Notes: generated from the letters alone by a model not told the origin. Counted from the stretch's first letter, positions 45,146-55,582 are shown. The stretch is DNA of 64,000 nt from Peptoniphilaceae bacterium AM52-5BH (GCA_027669155.1 JAQEDR010000002.1:61001-125000), one strand, 5' to 3'. Translations and numbers: made by a program.

Positions 45146-48100
45146 ATGGAAGGAAAATTTACACACTTACACGTTCATACTGAATATTCCTTACTTGATG
45201 GATTCTCAAGGATTGATTTACTCCTCGATAGGGCTAAAGAGCTCGGAATGGACTCTCTTGCCATCACAGACCATGGTCAGATGTATGGAGTTATAGAATT
45301 TTATAAGCAAGCCAAAAAGCGTGGCATAAAGCCCATAATAGGCTGCGAAGTCTATGTTAGTGAGAAAGATCACACTATAAAGGAAGCTTCAAATAGGAGA
45401 TATTACCACTTAATTCTCCTAGCGAAAAATATGGAAGGCTATAAGAATCTTATTAAAATAGTATCGGAAGCCTATGTAAATGGTTTCTATTATAAGCCAA
45501 GGGTTTCTTTTGATTTTATAAAAAAGCACAGTGATAATATCATCGCTTTGTCTGCTTGCCTTAATGGCGAAGTTAGCCAAAGACTTTTAGAAAGTGACTA
45601 CGAAGGGGCAAAAGAGACAGCTCAAAGATATGAAGAAGCTTTCGGTGAGGGAAACTTCTACCTAGAGCTTCAAAACCACGGGATAAAAGAGCAAAATATA
45701 GTAAATAGGGGACTTGTGAAAATCTACGAAGAAGAAGATATTCCCCTAGTTGCCACAAATGACATCCATTACATAAACAAGGAAGACGCCTACTACCAAG
45801 ACGTCCTTTTGTGCATTCAGACAGGCAAGCTCGTCAAAGACGAAGACAGAATGAAGATGCCAGCAAGCGAGTTCTACCTTAAATCTTACGATGAGATGAA
45901 GGAGATTTTCGGAGCCTTTGAAGGTGCTATCGAAAACACTCAAAAAATTGCTGACCAATGTAATGTTGACTTCACCTTCCATGAACCCCACCTCCCATAT
46001 TTTACTAAGGTCGAGGAAGGCCTAACCGACTTAGAATATCTTAAAAAACTAGTTTATCAAGGCCTTATCAAAAAATATGGAAATATTACAGAAAAAATTA
46101 GATCTAGGGCAGATAAGGAAATAAAGGTAATTGCTGATATGGGCTATGTCGACTATTTCCTTATAGTTTGGGATTTTGTAAGATATGCCAGGGAAAATGA
46201 TATAGCAGTAGGACCAGGAAGAGGATCTGCTGCGGGATCTATAGTTTCATACGCCCTAGATATAACTCAAATAGATCCAATAAAATACAAACTAATTTTC
46301 GAAAGATTCCTAAATCCGGAAAGAGTATCAATGCCTGATATAGATATAGACTTTGATTATGTCCTTCGTGATAAGGTAGTAGAGTATGTAAACGAACTTT
46401 ACGGGAGAGACCACGTATCCCAAATCGTAACCTTCGGTAGGATGCAAGCAAGAAATGCCGTAAGGGATGTAGGAAGAGTTTTAGATATTTCTTACGCTAA
46501 GGTAGATAAAATTGCCAAGCTAATTCCTCAAGCTATAGGGATGACCATTGATAAGGCATTTGCTTCATCGTCTAAGTTTAAGGAAATATATGATAGTGAT
46601 GTCGAAGCGAAAAGATTAATTGATACTGCAAGAAAGGTCGAGGGTCTTCCAAGACATACTTCAATCCACGCCGCAGGAGTGGTAATCTCCAAGGAAGTCC
46701 TAACGGATATAATTCCCCTAGCCCTTTCCAACGATTTGGTCGTTACCCAATACGATATGACAGAAATCGAGGAACTTGGTCTACTTAAGATGGACTTCTT
46801 GGGTCTTAGGAACTTAACAGTTATCAAAAACACCATCAAAGACGTCAAAAAGAATAGGGGAATTGATGTAGATTTATCTAAAATTGACGTAAATGACAAA
46901 AATGTAATAGATCAATTCAATAAGGCTAAGACAATAGGTCTTTTCCAATTTGAGTCGGCAGGTATGAGAAACTTCCTTAAAAATCTAAAGCCTACAGTTT
47001 TCGATGATTTAATAGCAGCAAACTCCCTTTTTAGGCCCGGGCCAATGGATGAAATTCCCAAATACATCCATAACAAGAATAACCCGGCCGATGTTACTTT
47101 TATAGATCCGGCCTTAAAGCCAATCCTTGATGTAACATACGGAATTATCGTCTATCAGGAGCAAGTAATGCAGATTGTCCAGAAACTTGCGGGTTATTCC
47201 TTGGGAGAGGCTGATAATTTAAGGCGTGCCATGTCCAAGAAGAAGATGGCAGTTATGGAAGAAAATAGGGAAATCTTCATCAAGGGAAAAACTGATCCTG
47301 ATGGCAATGTTGTCATTCCAGGCTGTGTCAGAAATGGAGTTGATGAAATTTCTGCAAATCAAATTTATGATGAAATGATTTCCTTCGCCAAATATGCCTT
47401 CAACAAGTCCCACTCGGCTGCTTATTCCTTGGTAGCTGTTCAGACTGCTTATTTAAAATACTATTATCCAGAAGAATATATGGCAAATCTTATCTCTTCT
47501 GTAATGGATCAATCATCTAAGCTTTATCTTTATGTGAATGAAACGAAGGCCTTAGGTATAGAAGTCCTTCCACCAGATGTGAACAAGAGTTTTGCTGAGT
47601 TTAGTGTAGAAGAAGGAAAGATTATCTTTGGCCTTTCTGGAATTAAAAATGTAGGAAGTAATCTAATCGACTCTATAGTGAAGGCTAGGAAAAAGGATGG
47701 AAAGTTCACAAACTTCAAGGACTTCCTTCAAAGAGTTGACGAGATTGATTCAAGATCTCTAAATAAGAAGGGAATTGAATCGCTTATCAAGGCCGGAGCC
47801 TTCGATAGCTTAACATACACTAGATCTTCCCTAATGGCAATTTATGAAAAGGCCATCTCTGCAGTTTCTGATAATAGGAAGATTAACGTAAAGGGCCAGC
47901 TTAATTTACTAGACGGTCTATCTGATAAGCCTAAAGAAGATGTTAGGATTCAAGAGATTAATGAATTTCCTAAAAAAACTAAGCTAAAGCTAGAAAAAGA
48001 GGTCCTGGGCTTTTATATATCTGATCATCCTCTATCAGATTTGGGGGATAGGCTTGATGATTTTGTAAACTTCACAACAGACTATAAAGATCATATAGAT

Positions 48101-48592
48101 GACACCAGGATTCATTTACTTGATAATAAGTTTGTATCTATGGCTGGAGTTATAACAAACAAATCAGAAATTATGACCAAGAAAAGACAATTGATGTGCT
48201 TTGCGACTCTTGAAGATATGAAAGGGTCAATGGAGATTGTTATTTTCCCTGAAGTCTATAGGAAATATAGGAACGTAATAGACGAAGATAGTGCGGTAAT
48301 AGTCAAGGGAAATCTTCAAGTAGATGAAAGAGATATAAAACTATTAACGAATGAGTTTGTAGACATAGAGAAATTAAATTTAAAAACTTTATACTTAAAA
48401 TCTGAATACTTAGAGTATAATAAAATTAGAAACATTCTAGTGCAAAATAAGGGTACTACACCCGTTGTAATATATTTTGCTGACAAAAACAAAAGTGTCA
48501 AATTAGATAAGAAATTATGGTTTGATATTAATGAAAAAAGCATTAAAATATTAGAAGAGTTTTTAGGAAAAGAAAATGTTAAGATTACTTAA
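45146..48592 (+). CDS. dnaE: DNA polymerase III alpha subunit, DnaE type
   Basis: 1148 residues. The PHP domain starts THLHVHTEYSLLDG. The polymerase core has GPGRGSAAGSIVSYALDIT and catalytic aspartates in PDIDIDFD. The tandem helix-hairpin-helix and OB fold lie after about residue 830. In Firmicutes DnaE extends primers before PolC takes over. A GAGGAGGTTAA site precedes it. It is followed by pfkA and pyk. Confidence 0.97.
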   Translation: MEGKFTHLHVHTEYSLLDGFSRIDLLLDRAKELGMDSLAITDHGQMYGVIEFYKQAKKRGIKPIIGCEVYVSEKDHTIKEASNRRYYHLILLAKNMEGYKNLIKIVSEAYVNGFYYKPRVSFDFIKKHSDNIIALSACLNGEVSQRLLESDYEGAKETAQRYEEAFGEGNFYLELQNHGIKEQNIVNRGLVKIYEEEDIPLVATNDIHYINKEDAYYQDVLLCIQTGKLVKDEDRMKMPASEFYLKSYDEMKEIFGAFEGAIENTQKIADQCNVDFTFHEPHLPYFTKVEEGLTDLEYLKKLVYQGLIKKYGNITEKIRSRADKEIKVIADMGYVDYFLIVWDFVRYARENDIAVGPGRGSAAGSIVSYALDITQIDPIKYKLIFERFLNPERVSMPDIDIDFDYVLRDKVVEYVNELYGRDHVSQIVTFGRMQARNAVRDVGRVLDISYAKVDKIAKLIPQAIGMTIDKAFASSSKFKEIYDSDVEAKRLIDTARKVEGLPRHTSIHAAGVVISKEVLTDIIPLALSNDLVVTQYDMTEIEELGLLKMDFLGLRNLTVIKNTIKDVKKNRGIDVDLSKIDVNDKNVIDQFNKAKTIGLFQFESAGMRNFLKNLKPTVFDDLIAANSLFRPGPMDEIPKYIHNKNNPADVTFIDPALKPILDVTYGIIVYQEQVMQIVQKLAGYSLGEADNLRRAMSKKKMAVMEENREIFIKGKTDPDGNVVIPGCVRNGVDEISANQIYDEMISFAKYAFNKSHSAAYSLVAVQTAYLKYYYPEEYMANLISSVMDQSSKLYLYVNETKALGIEVLPPDVNKSFAEFSVEEGKIIFGLSGIKNVGSNLIDSIVKARKKDGKFTNFKDFLQRVDEIDSRSLNKKGIESLIKAGAFDSLTYTRSSLMAIYEKAISAVSDNRKINVKGQLNLLDGLSDKPKEDVRIQEINEFPKKTKLKLEKEVLGFYISDHPLSDLGDRLDDFVNFTTDYKDHIDDTRIHLLDNKFVSMAGVITNKSEIMTKKRQLMCFATLEDMKGSMEIVIFPEVYRKYRNVIDEDSAVIVKGNLQVDERDIKLLTNEFVDIEKLNLKTLYLKSEYLEYNKIRNILVQNKGTTPVVIYFADKNKSVKLDKKLWFDINEKSIKILEEFLGKENVKIT

Positions 48593-48601
48593 GGAGTTGT
48601 T

Positions 48602-49561
48602 ATGAAAACTATAGGAATACTTACAAGTGGAGGAGATGCTCCAGGTATGAATTCTGCTATAAGAGCTGCGGTAAGAACAGCCCTTAATAGTGGTTTACGT
48701 GTCAAAGGTATAAGAAACGGTTATGACGGACTGATGCAAGGAGATATCTATGAGATGAATGTATCATCAGTTGCAGATATCATCCACAAGGGTGGTACCA
48801 TTCTAGGTACTGCAAGAAGCTTAGAGTTCGAAACACCAGAAGGACAAAAAAGAGGTGCACAAATCCTAAATGATTATGGAATTGAAGGCCTAATCGTAAT
48901 TGGAGGAGACGGATCTTTTAAGGGGGCAAAGGCCCTATCAGATCTTGGAATCAATACAATAGGCATTCCAGGTACAATTGATAACGATATGGGATATACT
49001 GATTTTACAATTGGATTTTTCACAGCGATTGAAACAGTAACAGATGCTATAGGTAAGCTAAGAGATACATCAAGTTCTCACGGTAGGGCTGTAGTTATCG
49101 AAGTTATGGGTCGTCACTGCGGAGATCTAGCCCTTTACTCAGGACTTGCAGGAGGAGCTGAGTCTATCATAGTCCCAGAGCATAATTTCTCTATCAATGA
49201 AATCATCGATAAGATGGAACATGGTAGAAAAAGAGGTAAGCTCCACCACTTAATCACACTTGCTGAAGGTGTTGGTGATCCTTATTCTCTCGCCAAAGAA
49301 CTAGAAGAAAAAACTGGAATCGAAACTAAGGTAACAATCTTAGGCCATGTTCAAAGAGGAGGCTCACCATCTGCAGTAGACAGACTCTTAGGCTCATCAA
49401 TGGGCTCTCGTGCTGTTAGACTGCTCGAAGATGGAAAGACAAATCTTGCAATCGGCTATGTAGACGGAAGTATCATAGAAGTTAGCATAGACGAAGCAGT
49501 AAGCAAAAAGAGCGAATTTGACGAAAGATTATACGAACTTGCAAATTCTTTATCAAGATAG
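48602..49561 (+). CDS. pfkA: 6-phosphofructokinase
   Basis: ATP-dependent glycolytic enzyme. 319 residues. [45 protein letters not shown] and [12 protein letters not shown] are the substrate-site blocks. Strong AAGGAGTTGTT site. Eight bases from pyk. Confidence 0.97.
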   Translation: MKTIGILTSGGDAPGMNSAIRAAVRTALNSGLRVKGIRNGYDGLMQGDIYEMNVSSVADIIHKGGTILGTARSLEFETPEGQKRGAQILNDYGIEGLIVIGGDGSFKGAKALSDLGINTIGIPGTIDNDMGYTDFTIGFFTAIETVTDAIGKLRDTSSSHGRAVVIEVMGRHCGDLALYSGLAGGAESIIVPEHNFSINEIIDKMEHGRKRGKLHHLITLAEGVGDPYSLAKELEEKTGIETKVTILGHVQRGGSPSAVDRLLGSSMGSRAVRLLEDGKTNLAIGYVDGSIIEVSIDEAVSKKSEFDERLYELANSLSR

Positions 49562-49569
49562 GAGTAATA

Positions 49570-51342
49570 ATGAAACCTGAAATTTTAAAAAAGACCAAAA
49601 TAGTATGTACAATTGGACCTGCTAGTGAAGATCCTGCAATACTTGAAGAATTAATCAACAACGGGATGAATGTCGCAAGGCTTAACTTCTCTCACGGATC
49701 TCATGAAGAGCACCTAGCAAAGATTAAAACAATCAGAAGAATTAGAAGAAAACTAAACGCACCTGTAGCTATAATGCTAGATACAAAGGGACCAGAAATT
49801 AGAACTGGTAACTTCAAGGTTGATGAAATCTTCCTCAAACCAGGAGATATCTTTACCCTAACAACAAGAGACGTTGAAGGAGATCAATCAATTGTATCAG
49901 TATCATACGAAGGACTACCAGAAGACGTTTCAGTAGGAAGTGAAATTTATATAGATGACGGACTTGTTCAACTAGAAGTAATAGAAATCAAAGATGGAAC
50001 AGACGTAGTTTGTAAGGCACTAAACAACGGAATCCTTTCAGACCATAAGGGAGTTAACCTACCAGGATCTAAGACAAATCTTCCAGCTATTACACCAAAA
50101 GACGTTGATGATATAAAATTTGGTATAGAAAATGACATTGACATCATTGCAGCATCTTTCGTACGTAAGAAAGAAGACGTATATGATATTAGAAAGGTTC
50201 TAGAAGATCACGGTGGAGAACACATCAAGATTATATCTAAAATCGAAAGCCAAGAAGGTGTAGATAACCTTGACGAAATCATCGAAGCAAGTGACGGAAT
50301 CATGGTAGCTAGAGGAGACCTCGGTGTAGAAATTAGAACTGAGCTTATCCCACTAGTACAAAAAGAAATTATTAGAAAATGTAACGACGCTGCAAAACCA
50401 GTTATCACAGCTACACAAATGCTTGACTCAATGATTAGAAATCCAAGACCAACCAGAGCTGAGACAACTGACGTTGCCAATGCTATTATCGATGGAACTG
50501 ACTGTGTAATGCTATCAGGAGAAACTGCTGGCGGAAAATACCCAATAGAAGCAGTTAAGACAATGAGAAACATCTGTATCACAACAGAGCTATCAGATGA
50601 CTTCTATCAAAATATTTACGAAGTAAAAATCCACTCAGCAAACACAACAACCAACTCAATAGCAAGATCAACCAAAAACATTGCAGAAGAGCTAAATGCC
50701 AAGGCAATAATCTCATGTACAGCAAGTGGTAACACATCTAGAGTAATCTCTAAATTCAAACCTAAGACAAACATAATTGCTGCGACAATCTCTGACAGAG
50801 TTGCTAGACAACTATCTATCGTATGGGGAGTATATCCAATAGTTATCCAAGAAGCAACAGAAACAGATGAGCTAATCGAAAGAGCGATAGTTGGAGCACT
50901 TGCTGAAGAATTTGTAGAAGAAGGAGACCTAACAGTAGTAACAGCAGGAATCCCTCTAGGAGTATCAGGAACAAGTAACCTAATCAAAGTTCACGTTATT
51001 GGAGACATCCTAACAAGCGGAACAGGAATCGGAAGCAAATCAGTATCAGGAAAAGTCGTAATTGGATCAACTAAAAAAGAACTAGAAGGCAAATTCGAAG
51101 AAGGCGACATCATAGTTGCTAAATTTACTGATGCTGATATCACAGAATATATAGAAAAGGCATCAGCTGTAGTAACAGAAACTGGTGGACTAACAAGCCA
51201 CACAGCAGTAGCCGCAGTTCACTTCGGAATCCCTGCAGTAGTAGGAGCTGTAAATGTAATCAACCTCGTAGAAGAAGGCGAAACAATTACAGTAGATCCA
51301 ATAGGCGGAGTAATATACAAAGGAGAAACAAAAGTTATCTAA
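49570..51342 (+). CDS. pyk: Pyruvate kinase with C-terminal PEP-utilising (phosphohistidine-like) domain
   Basis: 590 residues, against about 475 for the basic enzyme. The barrel holds LNFSHGSHEEH, DTKGPEIRTG, the catalytic ISKIESQEGV and MVARGDLGVEI. The extra C-terminal domain (about 495-590) has GGLTSHTAVAAVHFGIPAVVG, like the phosphohistidine domain of PEP synthase; this is common in Bacilli and Clostridia. The stop overlaps rlmD. Confidence 0.96.
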   Translation: MKPEILKKTKIVCTIGPASEDPAILEELINNGMNVARLNFSHGSHEEHLAKIKTIRRIRRKLNAPVAIMLDTKGPEIRTGNFKVDEIFLKPGDIFTLTTRDVEGDQSIVSVSYEGLPEDVSVGSEIYIDDGLVQLEVIEIKDGTDVVCKALNNGILSDHKGVNLPGSKTNLPAITPKDVDDIKFGIENDIDIIAASFVRKKEDVYDIRKVLEDHGGEHIKIISKIESQEGVDNLDEIIEASDGIMVARGDLGVEIRTELIPLVQKEIIRKCNDAAKPVITATQMLDSMIRNPRPTRAETTDVANAIIDGTDCVMLSGETAGGKYPIEAVKTMRNICITTELSDDFYQNIYEVKIHSANTTTNSIARSTKNIAEELNAKAIISCTASGNTSRVISKFKPKTNIIAATISDRVARQLSIVWGVYPIVIQEATETDELIERAIVGALAEEFVEEGDLTVVTAGIPLGVSGTSNLIKVHVIGDILTSGTGIGSKSVSGKVVIGSTKKELEGKFEEGDIIVAKFTDADITEYIEKASAVVTETGGLTSHTAVAAVHFGIPAVVGAVNVINLVEEGETITVDPIGGVIYKGETKVI

Positions 51343-52865
51343 TGATCATTAAAGATATTGAGATAATTGATATCCTACAAGACGGCAGAGGAGTTGGCAA
51401 GAAAGAATCAAAGGTCTACTTTATAGAAGGAGCGACCTTTGGAGAAACTTGCGACATTGAAATAGTCAAGGAAAAGAAAAATTTCATAGAAGCAAGAAAA
51501 CTTAAAACAACTTCACAAAGCCCATATTATACACAACCTCCATGTCCATATTATTATGAATGTGGGGGTTGTACTATTATGGATATAAATTATGATGAGC
51601 AAATTAAATTAAAGAAAAACTTAATCAAAAAGGCAATCAAGAAAACTTGTGCCATAAAAATAGACGATTTAGAAATAATTACAAGTGAAACTCTCTCTTA
51701 CAGGAACAAAATAAGACTACAAGTAGACAAGAAGGGAAGGCTTTCCTATAACAAGAAATCCTCAAATGACCTAGTAGAAATCAAAGATTGCCTACTTGCC
51801 AATAAGCATATAAGAGAAAATTTAGGTAAAATTCAAAATCTAGTCACTACGATAGTTAAAGACCTTGGCAATATAATAAGAGAAATTAGCATAAGAAGTA
51901 ATGGTTTCGAAATCCTTCTAAATATTTATAGCCAAGAAGAAGAGAAATTATACCTATACTTAAAAAAAAATCATAAGGACCTTCCATATAATATTAATAT
52001 AATAAATAAAAAGAAAATAAAAACCATAGGAAAAGACCATCTCATATTCAAAGTGAAAGATAAGTCCTTTAAGGTATCGAGAGATGACTTCTACCAAGTA
52101 AATGACTACCAAATAGAAAACCTATATGAAAATGCAAGAAAGTACCTAGAAAAGGACAAAAAGCTCCTAGACCTTTTTTGCGGATCAGGGATCTCATCTA
52201 TAGCACTAAATGATGATAATATAGTTGGGATAGAAATCAACAAAAGTGCTATCAAAGATGCTAAAGAAAATGCCAAAATAAACAATTTAACAGATTACAA
52301 ATTCATCGACAAAAACGCCAATTACATTGACCAGAAATTTATAGAAAAAGAAAAAATACAAACAGTAACAGTAGACCCACCAAGAGCAGGCCTAGATAAA
52401 GAAATAATCAAAACCCTAGCAAATACAAAAATAAAAAACATAATCTACATCTCCTGCAACCCCCAAACCCTCGCACGAGATATCAAAAGATTTATGGATA
52501 GGGGCTATGAACTTAAAGAAATAAAGGCTGTGGATATGTTCCCTCAGACTATGCATGTGGAGACGGTAGCTCTGTTGTCCAAACTAAATACAGAACATCA
52601 TTTAGATCTAGAAATAGGTGAAGATGAATTGTCTGAAATTGACTTTTCAAAAGATGCAACTTATGGAGAAATTAAAAAGTATATTTTGGATAAATATGGA
52701 TTAAAGGTTTCAAGTCTATATATTGCACAAATAAAAAGGAAACATGGTCTAATAGAGAGAGAAAATTATAATTTTAGTAAGAAAGAAAATCAAAGAGTGC
52801 CAAATTGCCCAGAAGAAAAAGAAAAAGCAATCGAAGATGCTTTAGAGCATTTTGGAATGATTTAA
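51342..52865 (+). CDS. rlmD: 23S rRNA uracil-C5 methyltransferase with an accessory C-terminal tail
   Basis: 507 residues. A TRAM domain comes first (about 1-55). The 4Fe-4S cysteines include C68, C74 and C77, the SAM site is LLDLFCGSGISSIALN, and the catalytic cysteine is C372 in YISCNPQTLARD. Enzymes of this family normally end shortly after the HVETVALLS motif (H405 on). Here the frame runs on for about 90 residues with a second domain-like stretch (ATYGEIKKYILDKYGLKVSS, then HGLIERENYNFSKKE). I infer that this tail is supplied by an integrated element whose left junction is at codon 405. Confidence 0.92.
   Translation: MIIKDIEIIDILQDGRGVGKKESKVYFIEGATFGETCDIEIVKEKKNFIEARKLKTTSQSPYYTQPPCPYYYECGGCTIMDINYDEQIKLKKNLIKKAIKKTCAIKIDDLEIITSETLSYRNKIRLQVDKKGRLSYNKKSSNDLVEIKDCLLANKHIRENLGKIQNLVTTIVKDLGNIIREISIRSNGFEILLNIYSQEEEKLYLYLKKNHKDLPYNINIINKKKIKTIGKDHLIFKVKDKSFKVSRDDFYQVNDYQIENLYENARKYLEKDKKLLDLFCGSGISSIALNDDNIVGIEINKSAIKDAKENAKINNLTDYKFIDKNANYIDQKFIEKEKIQTVTVDPPRAGLDKEIIKTLANTKIKNIIYISCNPQTLARDIKRFMDRGYELKEIKAVDMFPQTMHVETVALLSKLNTEHHLDLEIGEDELSEIDFSKDATYGEIKKYILDKYGLKVSSLYIAQIKRKHGLIERENYNFSKKENQRVPNCPEEKEKAIEDALEHFGMI
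52554..52569 (+). other. Attachment-like site A (rlmD/island left junction)
   Basis: CATGTGGAGACGGTAG codes for HVETV in rlmD. It shares the pattern ATGT[GC]GAGAC[GT]GT[AT]G with sites B and C at the other end of the island. Confidence 0.55.
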
Positions 52866-53222
52866 ATAATATCTAAGATTGAAAATTTTAAAATTAAGAC
52901 TTAAAAACTTTAAGATTAAAAAGATATGTACTTCTTATATAACCTAAGAAGATTAATTGAAAATCAGGGGAACGATGATGGTAAAATAAAAAATTTTAAC
53001 AACTAAAGAAGAATTAGGCATTATTGCCAAAGAGGTTTTTATGAAGTTAAAAATACTGAAAAAGACTTGTTAGAATTGAAAATTTTAGATCATTGTGCAG
53101 GGTTTCGTGTCATAATAGTGATAGAGGCAAATAGTTATGTAAATATAAAGAGTTCAAGACTTCTGCCAAAGTTTAAAGCTCAAAAAATAAATAGTTGGTG
53201 TGCTGCTTAGAGTAACCATTTT
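52866..53222 (+). other. Non-coding/degenerate stretch before the IS3 relic
   Basis: No intact gene. One frame is open for about 60 codons (KNTEKDLLELKILDHCAG on) and ends at a TAG near 53207, but it has no start or ribosome site and I do not recognise it. Confidence 0.35.
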
Positions 53223-54172
53223 GATAATGTGGATGCGAAACAAAAAGAGATAATCAGACTTCGTAAAAAATTGAAACAGGTTGAAATGGAGAATGATATT
53301 TTAAAGCAAGCTGCACTACTGTTAGGCAAAAAATAGACCTCATTATCTCGAACCGAGATAAATATAGCATTAGTGCAATGTGTAGACTACTTGGGGTCAC
53401 AAGAAGTTTAGTCTATTATCATTTGAACAAAGAAAAAGATGTGAAATTAGATGAAGATGAAAAACTAATAGAAGAAATAAAAGAAATATTCAGAAGAAGT
53501 AGAAACAACTATGGAACACGCAAAATAAAAAAAGAACTAGGGAAAATTGGATATAAAATATCGAGAAGAAAAATAGGCCGAATAATGAAGAAAAATGGCC
53601 TAGTCTCAAACTATACAGTAGCACAATATAAAGTAATAAGATCCAAATGCAACGAAGAAGACATCCCTAACCTTTTAAATAGATAATTTGACAATAGAGA
53701 CTATTTAGAAGCAATAGTAAGCGACCTAACATATGTAGGAGTAGGAAAAACATGGAATTATATATGTTTAATAATAGACTTAAACAGCCGTGAAATAATA
53801 GGATACTCATCAGGTAAAAACAAAGATGCAAATCTAGTAGCAGAAGCATTTTACTCAATAAGGCAGCCACTAAATCGTATAAAAATATTTCACACAGACA
53901 GAGGAAGAGAATTTAAAAATATAAAAATAGAAGAAATATTAAAGGTATTTGGGATAAAAAGATCGCTAAGTAAAAAAGGAAGCCCATATGATAACGCAGT
54001 AAGCGAAGCAGTCAATAAAGTAATGAAGACAGAATTCATATATCAGGAGAACTTTACTAATTTCCAAGAACTTAATCTAAAATTAGCAGAATACGTATAT
54101 TGGTATAATAACCTAAAAATTCATGGATCTTTAGGATATAAAACACCAGTAGAATATAGAAAAGCAGAATAA
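53223..54172 (+). pseudogene. IS3-family (IS150 group) transposase, 5' truncated and interrupted
   Basis: The tail of OrfA (53223-53336) has the leucine-zipper-like [20 protein letters not shown] and ends at TAG after a GGCAAAAAATAG slippery run. OrfB lies in the -1 frame and runs to TAA at 54170: an HTH_21-like part (SISAMCRLLGVTRSLVYYHL), then the DDE integrase core (AIVSDLTYVGVG, FHTDRGREF, SPYDNAVSEAVNK). A TAA at 53684-53686 breaks OrfB where related proteins read NREFDN. The OrfA N-terminus and terminal repeats are not found, so the copy is dead. Confidence 0.85.
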
Positions 54173-54180
54173 AAAGCTCT

Positions 54181-54303
54181 GGAAGTTTCATAAATTAAAT
54201 AAAATATATGAACAGACTGTCAAGGGCAAATTTCAACGAAATTTGGGCGAAGCCTTTACCCTTGATTGTCTGAGAATATATTTTATAATCTAAAGAAACT
54301 TTC
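54181..54303. repeat. Long nested palindrome with a three-way-junction tip (MITE-like or structured RNA)
   Basis: The outer arms GGAAGTTTC (54181-54189) and GAAACTTTC (54295-54303) pair. Then ATAAAATATAT pairs with ATATATTTTAT (54199-54209 with 54276-54286), and CAGACTGTCAAGGG pairs with CCCTTGATTGTCTG (54213-54226 with 54259-54272, 12 of 14). The tip holds a 7-bp hairpin AAATTTC/GAAATTT and a GGC-GAA-GCC hairpin. It starts just after the dead IS3 transposase. Confidence 0.7.
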
Positions 54304-54540
54304 AAGCTTGATAATGTTCGGTTATAAATTGTCTAAAAAAGGTTTGCCATTCCATGTATTTGGGTTCATTAGAAGAATGCCGAGCAATGGGTAACATGAC
54401 GCTGATGTGTTTATACACAAAAAAGCTACACGTGCGTTGGCTGACAACAGGGAGCTAAGTAAATTAACACCAGCTAAAATGTTTGATGCTATTAATAAAT
54501 GACAAGTATATGAAATTGGTTTTACCTAGTTTAAAAAAGA
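54304..54540 (+). other. Relic between the palindrome and the CopZ-like gene
   Basis: No intact gene. A short open piece reads HKKATRALADNRELSKLTPAKMF and ends at a TGA near 54502; it looks like the C-terminus of a lost, unidentified protein. Confidence 0.3.
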
Positions 54541-54549
54541 AATTATAAT
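54521..54549 (+). promoter_or_regulatory. Promoter of the CopZ-like gene
   Basis: TTTACC (54521-54526), 17 bases, TATAAT (54544-54549). Confidence 0.6.
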
Positions 54550-54570
54550 GAAAATATGGAGGCTAAGAAT

Positions 54571-55050
<480 letters not shown>

Positions 55051-55058
55051 TTACAGTC

Positions 55059-55229
55059 GATATGTTCCTACAAACGAGAGCCAATCTTTGATATGTTTCC
55101 ATCTACGAGCGTGGATATGTTCCCCATAACCATAGGGGTTGAGAATGCAGTTTTGATAGCTATCAAGGCAACTCGACACACGTTGAAGCAGCAATTCTGA
55201 TGACGTATTGTGGTTTGGACAAGGAATAA
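55059..55229 (+). repeat. Cluster of relic rlmD-3'-end/att-like fragments
   Basis: Three copies of GATATG-TTYCC occur at 55059, 55090 and 55114; the first two are followed a few bases later by ACGAG. The same DNA codes VDMFPQT just before site A in rlmD. The third continues as VDMFPITIGVENAVLIAI. A separate frame ends STHVEAAILMTYCGLDKE with a stop at 55227-55229. These look like broken 3' ends of methyltransferase genes left by earlier recombination. Confidence 0.5.
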
Positions 55230-55271
55230 TAGGAGTCAACCACAACATGTAGTGGTTTGAGTACGAAAATC

Positions 55272-55316
55272 GGGTCAAAAACAGGCTAAAAAATACCGTT
55301 TTTTGACCCTTTTAAA
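55272..55316 (+). terminator. Hairpin/terminator upstream of the erm promoter
   Basis: GGGTCAAAAA (55272-55281) pairs with TTTTTGACCC, ending at 55309, followed by TTTT. Confidence 0.6.
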
Positions 55317-55393
55317 TAGGGCATTTGACAGATGACATTTGATGTTTCGGGATTAAAAATCCATAGGGTGAGGTAGATTAGCACAGAACTTTA

Positions 55394-55422
55394 TTGAATA
55401 GAGAAATTAAAAGTGATATAAT
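55394..55422 (+). promoter_or_regulatory. Promoter of the erm leader
   Basis: TTGAAT (55394-55399), 17 bases, extended TGA-TATAAT (55417-55422). Confidence 0.8.
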
Positions 55423-55446
55423 CAGTTGCATAAGGAGGAGTTAAAT

Positions 55447-55494
55447 ATGTGTACATGTATTGCAGTAGTAGATATTACTTTATCTCATTTATAA
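55447..55494 (+). CDS. erm leader peptide 1
   Basis: 15 residues, MCTCIAVVDITLSHL, after AAGGAGG. It carries the IAVV stalling motif of the first erm(A)-class leader peptide. Macrolide-bound ribosomes stall here and change folding of the downstream leader. Confidence 0.85.
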   Translation: MCTCIAVVDITLSHL

Positions 55495-55520
55495 TGAAAA
55501 AAATTAAAGGAGGTAAAGGT

Positions 55521-55580
55521 ATGGGTATGTTTTCTATATTTGTTATTGAGAGATTTCATTATCAACTAAACCAAAAATAA
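55521..55580 (+). CDS. erm leader peptide 2
   Basis: 19 residues, MGMFSIFVIERFHYQLNQK, after AAAGGAGG. It has the IFVI stall motif known from ErmCL. Drug-dependent stalling opens the hairpin that hides the erm start. Confidence 0.9.
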   Translation: MGMFSIFVIERFHYQLNQK

Positions 55581-55582
55581 TT

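Noticed and set aside
53378-53686. Separate 102-residue transposase gene
   Set aside because: It is the first part of OrfB cut by the TAA at 53684; the frame continues to 54172, so it is annotated as one pseudogene.
55051-55278. Minus-strand 75-residue protein upstream of erm
   Set aside because: No ribosome site and atypical composition; the plus strand here is explained by rlmD-like relic fragments.
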